Assembly (NCBI GenBank): GCA_003569125.1
Contig: BGOG01000001.1
Span: forward strand, 79,908-143,907
Source: Acidimicrobiaceae bacterium
GTDB taxonomy: Bacteria > Actinomycetota > Acidimicrobiia > Acidimicrobiales > Ilumatobacteraceae
Direction of reading: 5' to 3'
Length of the DNA: 64,000 nucleotides
Part shown: piece after piece, positions 27,906-37,338 of the stretch
How positions within the stretch are numbered: position 1 is the first letter of the stretch
Layout: every line of letters starts with the position of its first letter
Notes under the pieces: model-generated
Told to the model about the DNA's origin: nothing
What the model saw: the letters and a program-made list of their open reading frames with translations, nothing else
Database searches by the model: none
Position numbers and translations under genes: made by a program

Positions 27906-29962
27906 ATGCGTCTGAAAACACTGATCGCGCCGATACTCATGGCTGGTGTAATCAGCACCGCCACCCCACTGGCATTGCCACTTTCTGCTCAGGCGCAACG
28001 AGTCGAGGATATTGCCGAAACTGGTTTGAAATTATCCGCACAAAACTTTCATATTTACACTTCGGGTAACTTGCGCTTTGTTTTTTCGGTAGACGACGCC
28101 AATTTGCTGGACAAACTATTGACGGTCAAAAATTCTGTGGTTCGTGTTTCGATTGGCGCCAGAGTTACAAAGGGCGATCAAGAAGTTCGTGAGCTGATCA
28201 CCAACTCGGCGTTGTTCGTAGCCACAGACTCGGTTGACTTTGCGACCCAAAATATTTTGCGTACGCAAGACGGTCAATTTGAATTAAATGTTCCGACTAC
28301 TGATTTGCGTGTGGCTACGACCAGTGGCTTAAATGCGGGTCAGCAAAATGACGTTAAAAGAATCGAGTTCACAGGTCCCGGTATTTACTCAGTTCGAATC
28401 GAGGCCCTGATCAACAAACAGTGCGCGCCTCTTCGACGAGTTTCGTCAATCGCGTCGATCTTTCAACTCGCCTTGAGCCGATGCCGATAAATATCGTCGT
28501 CACGTTGGATGGCACTAACACACTGCAACTTGACGGTTCACACGTAGTTGACGACCTGACTCGTGAAAAAATTTCTCAATTGATCTCGTTATTAGAACTT
28601 GACGGACCACTCGTCTCTACCCAGGTATCTCCACAAGTCGTCGATGGTTTGAGTAAATCAAAAGACCCGGCAGATCAAGAGTTGCTTGCTCGACTTACCG
28701 ACGCAATCAGCAAGACAAACTTGGTCGCAACGACTTTTCTGGCGTTTGATCCGTCAGGCGCACGAAAAACTATGCACGAAAAAGAATTCAACGCACTAGT
28801 TGATCTTGGCAAGAACAGTTTAAGTTCTCGCTTCACTTCAAATGCTGCGATTTCGGATGTTTGGATTGCCCGAAATCCAATTGATCAGTCAGGGGTGGAC
28901 CTGTTGGCTGAATCTGGATATCGATCAATTGTTATGTTGCCCAAAGCAGGTGCCGCATTGGGCACCTACGACAACACGGCTCGACCATATCGCCTGGTCT
29001 CTGGTACCAAAACGATGGCACTATATGTCGTTGACCCGAATTATGTAACACAATTAGCAGACCAGAAAAATAATTCGTTCATTACCGCGAGTGCAATCGC
29101 CGCCCAGTTGTTGGCCCAACGCGGCAAAATTGAAAGTGACGGTGGAACCCCTGCGCTGAAGCGAACCGTTTTGACGACTCAAGATGGTGCAGTATTGAAT
29201 TCAAATTTGATCCATCAAATTTTGTTGATTTTAAAACGCGTCCCACAACAGATCGCATTGCAGACGTTAAATAATCTGCCTGAACCACGACAAGATGCGT
29301 ATAAACCTAATCTTCGTACCAGAGATCTATCTGAATTCGAAACAAGAATGAACGGTATTGACCTGCTTCGCACCGACCTCAACAAACTCAATTCTTCGCT
29401 TGATCAAAATTCAAATACTTGGACGATTTGGAACGAACGACTGATGGTCATGTCCAGCGATACTTTGACAACAGAACAACGCGAAGAATTTGCCACGCAA
29501 ACTCGAAGCGAACTCAAAACTTTACGAACCGCGGTAACTCTTAAAGATGGCACGACTTTCACATTCGGAAGTCGTAAAAGTCAATTACGACTCGATTTGA
29601 AAAATTCGTCAAACGAAGATTTGACGATTCAAGTAAAAATCGACAGTCCAAAACTGAGACTCGACAGATCGATGGCGGTGATCGAAATTCCGGCGAATAG
29701 TGCCAACGAACTGGTAATCAACGCCGTCGCATTATCGAATGGTTTGTTTCCTGTTGCCGTGCGAATTTATACAGCCGACGGGTCCAGCCAACTTGGTAAA
29801 AAAATTGAAGTCTCGGCCCGAGTGAACGCAATCGCCGGTCTGGGCCAGGTTGTCAGCGGCGTGGCTTTGCTTCTGCTCTTGACCTGGTGGGCTGCCCATT
29901 TTCGGCGTAAATATAAGACTCAAATGAGTAGTGAAGATCCCGCACTACGCTCGGATACATGA
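27906..29962 (+). CDS. Large secreted, C-terminally anchored protein at the Rv3909 position, one frameshift
   Basis: About 685 residues after joining. The N-terminus is a signal peptide (MRLKTLIAPILMAG to the cleavage region LPLSAQA), followed by a long extracytoplasmic region and one C-terminal helix, GQVVSGVALLLLLTWW, with a basic cytoplasmic end. Position between cca and the kinase matches Rv3909 of Mycobacterium (DUF6049-like), so homology is likely, but sequence recognition is weak. The frame breaks at 28421: one extra G gives NKQVRASSTSFVNRVD, joining the two parts. The cell-envelope neighbours suggest a role at the envelope. The stop overlaps the degV start (ATGA). Confidence 0.65.
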
Positions 29963-30792
29963 CCATCCGCATAGTTACAGATTCTGCTTGTGATATCCCT
30001 CAAGCATTGGTTGAAAAATACAACATCACCATCGTTCCACTGACTTTCAGTTTTGGCGACAAAGAATTTATTGATCGACAGAGTTTGACGACCGAAGAAT
30101 TTTGGCAACATTGTGCAAATTCACCGACGTTGCCACAAACTGCGGCGCCGGCGCCTGGGCAATTTACCCAGGCTTACCGCACGTTGATACAACAGGGTGC
30201 GACAGGCATCCTCGTGATTAGTCTTTCGCGCGAACTTTCGGCAACGATGCAGTCTGCTGAAACAGGGGCGAAAGAACCCGGCGTCACCGTGCCGGTGCGA
30301 TTTGTCGATAGTCGTTCAGCCAGCATGGGTGAAGGAATAACCGTTATCGCAGTAGCCAAAATGGCGGCCGCTGGTGCTTCACTTGATGAACTCGAAACCG
30401 CTGCAAACAATTTCGCAAGTCGGACAAAAGTTTTTGGTGCATTGGACACGCTTGAAAACCTGAAAAAAGGTGGCCGAATCAGCAATACAAAGGCTTTCTT
30501 TGCATCGGCATTGGCGATTAAACCAATTATTGAAGTGCGAGGCGGAAAACTCGAAGAAGGCGGAAAAGAGCGAACTAGGGGCAAAGCACTTGCTTTTCTT
30601 GTTGAAAAAATCAAATCCGCGGGAGAAATTACCGATTTGGCCGTGTTGCATGCACAATGCGCCGATATCGATTCGTTTGTTGCACAGTTAAAGACGATCC
30701 ATCAAGGTGAAATAATTGTCAGCGATATTGGCTCAGTAATCGGCTCGCACACAGGAATCGGAACCGTTGGTGTTACATATCACGTGAAGTGA
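29959..30792 (+). CDS. DegV family fatty-acid-binding protein
   Basis: DegV/FakB-type proteins bind a fatty acid and present it to a kinase. The 277-residue sequence has the family start IRIVTDSACDIPQALVEKYNI, ISLSRELSATMQSAE, FVDSRSASMGEG and TLENLKKGGRIS near the C-terminal domain, and ends GTHTGIGTVG-like (IGSHTGIGTVGVTYHVK). No FakA kinase gene is present in the window. The ATG overlaps the stop of the secreted protein gene by four bases. Confidence 0.92.
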   Translation: MTIRIVTDSACDIPQALVEKYNITIVPLTFSFGDKEFIDRQSLTTEEFWQHCANSPTLPQTAAPAPGQFTQAYRTLIQQGATGILVISLSRELSATMQSAETGAKEPGVTVPVRFVDSRSASMGEGITVIAVAKMAAAGASLDELETAANNFASRTKVFGALDTLENLKKGGRISNTKAFFASALAIKPIIEVRGGKLEEGGKERTRGKALAFLVEKIKSAGEITDLAVLHAQCADIDSFVAQLKTIHQGEIIVSDIGSVIGSHTGIGTVGVTYHVK

Positions 30793-30839
30793 CATTCCCC
30801 AATTAATGGGTCGCGCAGAACTAGCGTAAAAGTTCAGCG

Positions 30840-32534
30840 ATGAGACCACTACCCCTCGAAGAACCAGAAGATTCGCAGCGACTTCTCGCTGGTAGATACC
30901 GCCTTGACCGCCAAATTGCGCGCGGTGGAATGGCAGAAGTCTGGCTCGGCACCGACACGTATTTAGGTCGTCAAGTTGCGATCAAAGTTCTAAAACCCCA
31001 ACTCGCCAACGATCCTGTTGTCGCCGAACGTTTTCGTCGTGAGGCGCTTGCCTGTGCCGGACTAAATCACGCGAACATCGTTGCGGTTTACGATTCGGTC
31101 GAAGACAAAGGTCGTCAAGCGGTTGTGATGCAATACATTGAAGGCAAGAGTCTGCGTGAACTTTTGGATAGAAGAAAAAGAATTGGCGCACTCGTAACGA
31201 TTCATATGGGAATCGCAATGGCTAGCGCTCTTGATTTCGCACATCACTCCGGACTCGTGCATCGCGACGTAAAGCCCGGCAATATTTTGGTAACTCCTCA
31301 AGGCAGATTTCTTCTCGCTGATTTTGGTATTGCCAAGGCACTTAGCGCAGTCGGTGAAGATCTAACTCATGACAACGTGATGATGGGTACGGCAAAATAT
31401 TTGTCGCCAGAGCAGGTTCGTGGAAAACCTTTAGATGGCCGAGCAGATCTCTACGGACTAGGCCTGGTGATGTATGAATGTCTCGCCGGAAAAGTTCCGT
31501 TTATTGGTGAAACAGATGCAGACACGGCACTGGCTCGGTTGCAGCGTGAGCCAACTGATCTTGCTCATTTACGGCCGTCGCTCGCGCCAGAACTTGTGCG
31601 TGTAATTCATAAATTGATGGCGCGAAATCCCGAGCATCGCTATTCGACTGGTCAAGAAACATCAGATGCGTTGACTCAAGCGCTTGATGCGCAAAATAAG
31701 CATGCAACTTCGATGACTCCATCAGATGGGGTCAAGTCACCATTACAAGTAGACAAACCCATCGCACGTAAAGAATCTCTGGTCAGTCAGATTTCTGAGC
31801 CGCTAGTTGAAGATTTCTCCGAAGATTTTATTCAAGAACCGGTAAAGATGCGACGATCCGAAAAAAAATTAGAGAAGAAAGAAAATAAACAAAACAAAAA
31901 AGAATTCAAACGACAAAAGAAAGTCACGAATTCGGGTGGTCGAATACCAACCTTGACAAAGTTTCTAGGTTTGGTCGCGATTTTGTTGAGTATCGCCGTG
32001 ATGTACGTTGCAACTCAAGGTTTCGACTCATCACAATTTATGTCGAGAATTTCTTCATCTCAGACAAACTCCGGGGCCTCAGCGGTAACTATTGCTCGGA
32101 TAGTCAGTTATGACCCAAATGGTCAAGATGGTTTAGAAAACGAGGCCGGAGTCTGGTCTCTGACCGATAACGATCAGAAAACCGCATGGTCTACAGACTG
32201 TTACGCATCAGCGTTCTTTGGTGAAAAAAAATATGTTGGGGTTCTGATTGAACTCTCAGAACCGGCAAGCGGTGTTCTGCAAGTCGGCATGCAGAATGGT
32301 CCATGGTCGCTCGAGATCTACACGGCATCTGGCGTGGCGCCAACTTCGCTAGAGCAATGGGGCGATCCGACGGGCACCGACTACAACACACGGCGTGGAG
32401 TCGCGCGATTTATGGTTCCGAGCCAAACGCAATTCGTCTTGCTGATGTTGCGCGAAATCGGAATGAGCGAACAATGCAGTCCAGATAATCCGTATCAGGG
32501 GTTGATGCAAGACGTTTCTTTTAACGCTGCATGA
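30840..32534 (+). CDS. Membrane Ser/Thr protein kinase with MviN-type extracellular sensor domain
   Basis: A PknB-type kinase with all catalytic residues: the glycine loop IARGGMAEVW, Lys49 in VAIK, HRDVKPGN (Asp143) and DFG (161-163), with APE replaced by SPE. A Lys/Glu-rich juxtamembrane region (336-362) precedes one transmembrane helix (375-392). The exterior domain of about 150 residues has the pattern FDPNGQDG-like, LTDNDQKTAWSTDCY and GVLIELSEPASGVLQVGMQN, resembling the C-terminal domain of mycobacterial MviN (Rv3910). It has no PASTA repeats. It lies where mviN lies in Mycobacterium, but has no MurJ part. Cell-wall signalling is likely by analogy. Confidence 0.85.
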   Translation: MRPLPLEEPEDSQRLLAGRYRLDRQIARGGMAEVWLGTDTYLGRQVAIKVLKPQLANDPVVAERFRREALACAGLNHANIVAVYDSVEDKGRQAVVMQYIEGKSLRELLDRRKRIGALVTIHMGIAMASALDFAHHSGLVHRDVKPGNILVTPQGRFLLADFGIAKALSAVGEDLTHDNVMMGTAKYLSPEQVRGKPLDGRADLYGLGLVMYECLAGKVPFIGETDADTALARLQREPTDLAHLRPSLAPELVRVIHKLMARNPEHRYSTGQETSDALTQALDAQNKHATSMTPSDGVKSPLQVDKPIARKESLVSQISEPLVEDFSEDFIQEPVKMRRSEKKLEKKENKQNKKEFKRQKKVTNSGGRIPTLTKFLGLVAILLSIAVMYVATQGFDSSQFMSRISSSQTNSGASAVTIARIVSYDPNGQDGLENEAGVWSLTDNDQKTAWSTDCYASAFFGEKKYVGVLIELSEPASGVLQVGMQNGPWSLEIYTASGVAPTSLEQWGDPTGTDYNTRRGVARFMVPSQTQFVLLMLREIGMSEQCSPDNPYQGLMQDVSFNAA

Positions 32535-32609
32535 AATAAAGCCAGATAAAACTAACTAAAACTTTAACTTAACTAATTTGCCACAAGTTGCGAGCATTAG
32601 CCTTGCCTT

Positions 32610-32948
32610 GTGATTTCTAATCCGTTTACCGATCCTAAATGGGCCGATAAAACTCTTCGCCTAATTGATCGCACTGTCGGATTCGTTCGCGATAAAACCA
32701 CTCGCCCGCTGGCCAATCTGCTGCGAGCGATCGTGTTCGGCGTAATTTCAATAGTGGCTGGCCTGTTGATCTTTATTTTCGGCTTGATCGGCTTGGTTCG
32801 CGCATGCAATGAGCTTCTGGATGTTTGGTTGTCTAGACCGACGGCCGTCTGGGTCTCATATTTCGTGTTGTCTGCTTTGTTCACCGGTCTTGGTGCCCTA
32901 ATGATGCGTAGGCGGCATCGAATTTCTAATAAATCAGAGACTAAATAA
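32610..32948 (+). CDS. Small membrane protein upstream of trxB
   Basis: A 112-residue protein with an N-terminal amphipathic segment and two membrane helices (about 44-68 and 84-102), ending in a basic cytoplasmic tail with MRRRHR. I do not recognise a named family. The GTG at 32610 is the only reasonable start. It sits 15 bases before trxB on the same strand, so it is probably co-transcribed with the thioredoxin system; nothing in the sequence itself indicates a redox role. Confidence 0.65.
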   Translation: MISNPFTDPKWADKTLRLIDRTVGFVRDKTTRPLANLLRAIVFGVISIVAGLLIFIFGLIGLVRACNELLDVWLSRPTAVWVSYFVLSALFTGLGALMMRRRHRISNKSETK

Positions 32949-32963
32949 ACGGAAGGCGATTTA

Positions 32964-33917
32964 ATGTCGACTACACAAACCCCACAAAAAGTAATCATCG
33001 TCGGCTCAGGCCCCGCTGGTTTGACCGCCGCGATCTACACTGCGCGAGCCAATCTTGCGCCATTGGTAATAGAAGGTGAGCCGTCTTCGACTTCTGATCA
33101 GCCAGGTGGACAGTTGATGCTGACAACAGAGGTTGAAAACTTTCCGGGGTTTCCAGAAGGTGTGATGGGGCCCGACTTGATGATGAAGTTTCGCGAGCAA
33201 GCCGCAAGATTCAATACAACTTTTATCACCGAGAAAGTTACAAAAGTTGATTTCTCACAACGACCATTTGCCGTTTGGGTGCGAGACACGAAATACACCG
33301 CTCAATCAATAATCGTCAGCACTGGTGCCCAGTCAATAATGCTCGGGTTAGAAAATGAGGCGCGTTTCTACGGTCACGGATTATCAACATGCGCGACATG
33401 CGACGGATTTTTCTTTCGCGGACAAGAGATTGTCGTGGTTGGTGGTGGTGACTCGGCAGTCGAAGAGGCGACTTTCTTGACCAAGTTTGCGTCAAAAGTG
33501 ACGATCGTCCACCGTCGCGATAGTTTGCGCGCTTCAAAAATCATGCAAGATCGGGCACGAAATAATCCAAAAATAGAATTCAAATGGAACTCACAAGTCG
33601 TTGACATCATCGGCACCGACAAACTTGAAGGCATCGGATTGATCGACACCGTGACGGGCGAGAGTTCAAAAATGGCAGTGACCGGATTATTCGTGGCAAT
33701 CGGTCACCGCCCAAACACTGATCTGTTCAAAAATGTTCTCGATATGGAGGCCAACGGTTATTTGAAAACCCGCCCTGGTTCTTCATATACAAACATTGAC
33801 GGGGTTTTTGCCTGTGGTGATGTGCAAGACCACACATATCGTCAGGCGATTACTGCTGCGGGTTCTGGTTGTATGGCGGCCATTGATTGTGAACGTTGGC
33901 TTGAGGCGCAACATTAG
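32964..33917 (+). CDS. trxB: Thioredoxin reductase
   Basis: FAD flavoenzyme that reduces thioredoxin with NADPH. The FAD-binding motif GSGPAGLTAAIYTARA is at the N-terminus, the redox-active disulfide is CATCDGFFFRGQ, the NADPH fold is VVVGGGDSAVEEATFL, and the second FAD motif is GVFACGDVQDHTYRQA. Length of 317 residues is normal. It is followed 92 bases later by trxA, as in Mycobacterium. Confidence 0.97.
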   Translation: MSTTQTPQKVIIVGSGPAGLTAAIYTARANLAPLVIEGEPSSTSDQPGGQLMLTTEVENFPGFPEGVMGPDLMMKFREQAARFNTTFITEKVTKVDFSQRPFAVWVRDTKYTAQSIIVSTGAQSIMLGLENEARFYGHGLSTCATCDGFFFRGQEIVVVGGGDSAVEEATFLTKFASKVTIVHRRDSLRASKIMQDRARNNPKIEFKWNSQVVDIIGTDKLEGIGLIDTVTGESSKMAVTGLFVAIGHRPNTDLFKNVLDMEANGYLKTRPGSSYTNIDGVFACGDVQDHTYRQAITAAGSGCMAAIDCERWLEAQH

Positions 33918-34009
33918 ATGTGATATTTATAATGCACTTTTCGTCTCTGTCGCCGAGATAACCTAAAACCGTTCTCGCGAATCGCGGGTACTTGACGAAA
34001 GGTTTTGAA

Positions 34010-34348
34010 ATGGCTGATGGAATCGTCATTCTGACGAGCGCTAATTTTGACGAGACGATTAAGTCTTCGACAACACCGATATTGGTTGACTTTTGGGCCG
34101 AATGGTGTGGGCCGTGCAAGGCAATGAATCCCGTGCTCACTGAAATCGCAAAAGAGCAGGCTGGCAAAGTAATTATCGCCAAACTCAACGTTGATGACCA
34201 CGGTGATATCGCGCAACGCTTCAGTGTGATGAGCATTCCAACGATGATGCTCTTTAGTGGTGGCGAGATGAAAAAGAAAATGATTGGCGCCAAGGGCAAG
34301 CCACAGTTACTCGCGGAGATCGCAGAATTTATCCCGACAAAGAGTTAG
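34010..34348 (+). CDS. trxA: Thioredoxin
   Basis: Small cytoplasmic disulfide reductase. The active site is VDFWAEWCGPCKAMNPVL and the cis-proline loop is VMSIPTMMLF, both standard. The ATG at 34010 follows GAAAGG by seven bases; a TTG at 33992 would add six residues and is less likely. 112 residues, typical size. Reduced by TrxB encoded just upstream. Confidence 0.96.
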   Translation: MADGIVILTSANFDETIKSSTTPILVDFWAEWCGPCKAMNPVLTEIAKEQAGKVIIAKLNVDDHGDIAQRFSVMSIPTMMLFSGGEMKKKMIGAKGKPQLLAEIAEFIPTKS

Positions 34349-34392
34349 TTTTCGGCGACAATTTTGCTGTTGTTGGCGATTTACAGCGTCGT

Positions 34393-35319
34393 TTGCGTGA
34401 CGCCGAACTTTTAGATTTATCACTGGTTCAAACTGGTACTTTCTGTGAACTAACAAAATCGGCTGTCGAAGAATTACAACGTCGGCGTGGTTTGCTTGTT
34501 TCAGGTGTTTGCGACCAGGCCACCTGGTCGACACTTGTTGAATCATCCTTCGTATTAGGCGACCGTTTAAATTATTTGACCTCGCCATTGCAACGTGGCG
34601 ACGATGTGGCCGAACTTCAAGAATTGTTGGCGCGCACAGGTTTTGACTGTGGTCGAGTCGACGGATATTTGGGCAAACGAACTGCGGCGTCACTCACAGA
34701 TTTTCAACGCAACTATGGACTGATTGTCGATGGCATTTGCGGCCCGATTACGTTGCAAGCGTTGCGGCGAGCAAGTCGGCACAGTGGCAATGGTCCTGGC
34801 GTCGGTGTCGTTCGAGAACGCCACACGGCAGCGAGATATAACGATGATTTAGCCGACTTTCGCGTTGTGATCGGTCAGTTCGGGGCTCTTGACAACCTGA
34901 CTCACGAATTGTGCGACAGATTACGGGCGCAACATACGAATGTCGCAGTTATCCACGATGCCGACGCTCACCGACATGCCCAACTTGCGAACGACTTTAC
35001 GGCCGACCTGTATATCGGCATTGAAACTCGAGAAGTCTCAAGTTTCGATATCGCCTACTATCACACCAAAGGTTTTCACTCGGTTACGGGTCATATTTTT
35101 GCAACCTTGGCCGCCGAAGCTATCGAACGCTCAGCCCCCTGGTTTTCGCCCACAGTTAGTGGCCTGCGATTACAAGTTTTACGCGAAACCACAATGCCAG
35201 CAGTCCTCTGTGGATTAGGACCTCTACGGGTTATTCATCCGCACAGCGCTGTTATTGCTGATGATCTCGCAAAATCAATGGCCATATGGGTTAAAACTAC
35301 AGCCTCGCAATTTGAATAG
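34393..35319 (+). CDS. cwlM: CwlM-like protein: two peptidoglycan-binding repeats and a zinc-ligand-free amidase fold
   Basis: Residues 1-60 and 70-125 are two PG_binding_1 repeats (the second has LQRGDDVAELQELLARTGF and GKRTAASLTDFQRNYGLIVDG). The remainder resembles an Amidase_3 domain, but the zinc ligands are missing: the usual DPGHGG segment reads IGQFGA, the FISIH strand reads LYIGIE, and the C-terminal Glu after LRETTMPAVLC is Gly. There is no signal peptide. Mycobacterial CwlM, at the same place after trxA, is a cytoplasmic regulator of MurA phosphorylated by PknB, so a regulatory role is likely by analogy. The start is uncertain: the frame is open upstream to before 34345 without a normal start codon, so I use the TTG at 34393. 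Confidence 0.8.
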   Translation: MRDAELLDLSLVQTGTFCELTKSAVEELQRRRGLLVSGVCDQATWSTLVESSFVLGDRLNYLTSPLQRGDDVAELQELLARTGFDCGRVDGYLGKRTAASLTDFQRNYGLIVDGICGPITLQALRRASRHSGNGPGVGVVRERHTAARYNDDLADFRVVIGQFGALDNLTHELCDRLRAQHTNVAVIHDADAHRHAQLANDFTADLYIGIETREVSSFDIAYYHTKGFHSVTGHIFATLAAEAIERSAPWFSPTVSGLRLQVLRETTMPAVLCGLGPLRVIHPHSAVIADDLAKSMAIWVKTTASQFE

Positions 35320-35341
35320 TGATTTAATAACAGCGAGTATG

Positions 35342-35350
35342 TTATCCACA
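35342..35350 (+). promoter_or_regulatory. DnaA box
   Basis: TTATCCACA, a perfect DnaA box, in the gap between the convergent cwlM-like and parB genes. It stands alone, about 7 kb from oriC. Confidence 0.55.
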
Positions 35351-35446
35351 GGTTTTACCCAGTCTGTGTAGAGTTTAAATTGAGATTTATCCGCAAGGTT
35401 TACCTGAGAGTTATTATTTTTCACTCTATTCGCACAAACCAAAGTG

Positions 35447-36406
35447 CTAATCTCGGTTTGGAGCGCCTTCGGTCATTGCTCGATAAATGCGTTCAAGATC
35501 GTCATAGTCAGCGAACTCAACTGTCATTCGGCCCCGACCAGATGCTGCTGTTATTGAAACAATCGTAGATAGATGCTCACTGAGCAGCTTTTGCAGCTCA
35601 ACTAAGCCTGGCTCAGGAAGTGTTGTAGTAGATGTCGATTTTCGAGTTCGCTTATCTTTATCAAGATTTGAGGTGTCAGTCTTTGGGCGACGACTAGTTG
35701 TTGCTCGAACCGCATCTTCGGTAGCCCTAACAGTCCAACCCTCATTGGCACACTGCTGAGCAAGATTTTCTTGTACTGCTTTGTCTGTAACCCCAAGTAA
35801 CGCCCGGGCGTGACCGCCTGAAAGTCGTCCGTCGGCTAGAAGTTGTTGAATAGATGGAGGAAGGCCAAGCAAACGCAGTGAGTTGGTAATCACTGTGCGC
35901 GTTTTTCCAACGCGCTCTCCAACTTGCTCGTGGGTCATCGAGAAGTCATCGAGTAACTGTTGATATGCAGCCGCTTCTTCGAGGGGGGTCAAATCTTGAC
36001 GATGCAGGTTCTCAATTAACGCTCGTTCAACCGAGGAAACATCATCTGTTTCACGAACCAACGCTGGAATTAGTGCTAAACCAGCTTTTTGAGCGGCTCG
36101 CCATCGTCGCTCGCCTGCAATTAACTCGTAAGCGTGGCCGTTTTTGATCTCGTGTGGTTTGATCGGCCGGACGAGAATCGGTTGAAGTACACCGACTGCT
36201 TTTATTGATGCCGATAACTCGGCTAAAGAGTCTTCATCAAAAAAGACGCGTGGTTGATTTGTATTCGGGGTAATAGTTTTGACATCGATGCTTCGCAATC
36301 CCATGCCGTCAACCTGGGCTCCATTCTCATCGCCATTTGTTCGTTCTGTTTGGCGACTTGGAATTAATGACTCAATTCCTTTACCGAGCCCTTTGGGACG
36401 TACCAC
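35447..36406 (-). CDS. parB: Chromosome partitioning protein ParB
   Basis: CTP-dependent DNA clamp that loads at parS and spreads to organise the origin. The N-terminal ParB/Srx domain has ELIAGERRWRAAQKAGL (the arginine box), followed by the helix-turn-helix region MTHEQVGERVGKTRTVITNSLRLL and a C-terminal dimerisation segment. The N-terminus RPKGLGKGIESLIP is typical and binds ParA. I use the GTG at 36406, seven bases after AGGAG; a GTG one codon earlier is possible, while the longest frame start would run far into parA. Confidence 0.95.
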   Translation of the reverse strand: MVRPKGLGKGIESLIPSRQTERTNGDENGAQVDGMGLRSIDVKTITPNTNQPRVFFDEDSLAELSASIKAVGVLQPILVRPIKPHEIKNGHAYELIAGERRWRAAQKAGLALIPALVRETDDVSSVERALIENLHRQDLTPLEEAAAYQQLLDDFSMTHEQVGERVGKTRTVITNSLRLLGLPPSIQQLLADGRLSGGHARALLGVTDKAVQENLAQQCANEGWTVRATEDAVRATTSRRPKTDTSNLDKDKRTRKSTSTTTLPEPGLVELQKLLSEHLSTIVSITAASGRGRMTVEFADYDDLERIYRAMTEGAPNRD

Positions 36407-37217
36407 CACTAATCTCCTTTGCGATTTCTCGGTATGCCTTTGCTGCTGCCGAGGTTGGATCAAATGTTGTAATTGGTTGTCCGTGAGACGGCGCTTCAGC
36501 CACCCGAACAGACCTTGGAACTATTGCGGTGCAAACTTTATCACCAAAATGCTCACGAACTTCTCGCACAACATCGTCAGCAAGGGTTGTATGTGTGTGC
36601 ATTACTAAAGCGATGTGGCTTACTTGTAGGGTCGGATTCAGCACCTGGCTGACGCGATCAACACTTCTCAATAACTGCCCGAGACCTTCGAGAGCGAAAT
36701 ACTCACACTGAATGGGCACAAATATTTCGCTGGCTGCAGTTAGACCATTAACAGTTAAAAGCCCCAAAGATGGTGGACAATCTAACAAAATATAGTCGTA
36801 TTGATCAATGATCGCATCGATTGCTTTTTTTAATCGTTGTTCACGACCCATTTCAGAAACTAACTCGATATCGGCGCCAGCCAAATCAAGGTTAGATGGT
36901 GCGATAAATAGGTTTTTTATCGATGTTGGCTCAATACAGTTTTCAAGTTTCTCATCGCGCAATAACACGTCATAAATTGTTGATTCTAAATCCCGAGAAT
37001 TGATACCAAGTCCAGTGGATGCATTACCTTGTGGGTCTAGATCAATGATTAAGACTCGATATTCGAGTTCGGCTAAGGCTGCACCAACTGTGATAGTGGT
37101 GGTGGTTTTGCCGACCCCACCTTTTTGATTAGCGAAAGCAATTATTCGTGGCAAAGGACGGCGTTCTGTAGCGGTCTTTGGTTCGTCTGTTTTGCTCATG
37201 TTTAGAGCATAATCCAT
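36381..37217 (-). CDS. parA: Chromosome partitioning ATPase ParA
   Basis: Deviant Walker ATPase that positions the ParB-parS complex. The P-loop FANQKGGVGKTTTTITVGAAL carries the signature lysine, the A' motif is LIIDLDPQGNASTGLG, Walker B is YDYILLDCPPSLGLLT. Residues 1-24 are a variable polar N-terminus. It overlaps the start of parB by about 26 bases. Start at ATG 37217 is the longest option and has no clear ribosome binding site; ATG at 37199 is possible. Confidence 0.96.
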   Translation of the reverse strand: MDYALNMSKTDEPKTATERRPLPRIIAFANQKGGVGKTTTTITVGAALAELEYRVLIIDLDPQGNASTGLGINSRDLESTIYDVLLRDEKLENCIEPTSIKNLFIAPSNLDLAGADIELVSEMGREQRLKKAIDAIIDQYDYILLDCPPSLGLLTVNGLTAASEIFVPIQCEYFALEGLGQLLRSVDRVSQVLNPTLQVSHIALVMHTHTTLADDVVREVREHFGDKVCTAIVPRSVRVAEAPSHGQPITTFDPTSAAAKAYREIAKEISGGTSQRAR

Positions 37218-37261
37218 AAGAGATTACATTTTACGGATAGTCAAAAACTGCCTATTTTCAA

Positions 37262-37277
37262 TGTTCCACGTGAAACA
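37262..37277. promoter_or_regulatory. parS site (one mismatch)
   Basis: TGTTCCACGTGAAACA differs from the palindromic parS consensus TGTTTCACGTGAAACA at one position. It lies in the gap between rsmG and parA, about 45 bases upstream of the parA start. Confidence 0.9.
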
Positions 37278-37287
37278 ATTGAGCATT

Positions 37288-37309
37288 AAACCCATCATTT
37301 AATGGGTTT
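37288..37309. terminator. Hairpin between rsmG and parA
   Basis: AAACCCAT and ATGGGTTT form an eight-base-pair stem around a six-base loop, downstream of the rsmG stop. The minus-strand side has no U-tract, so termination is uncertain. Confidence 0.35.
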
Positions 37310-37338
37310 TGGTGACGCCGGGTATCAAAAACTCAAAC

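Noticed and set aside
27906..28490. Separate small secreted protein before the 513-residue frame
   Set aside because: The frames join at 28421 after adding one G, without any start signal for the second part.
36037..36050. Partial parS-like sequence TGTTTCACGAACC in parB
   Set aside because: Only the left half matches; the right half of the palindrome is missing.
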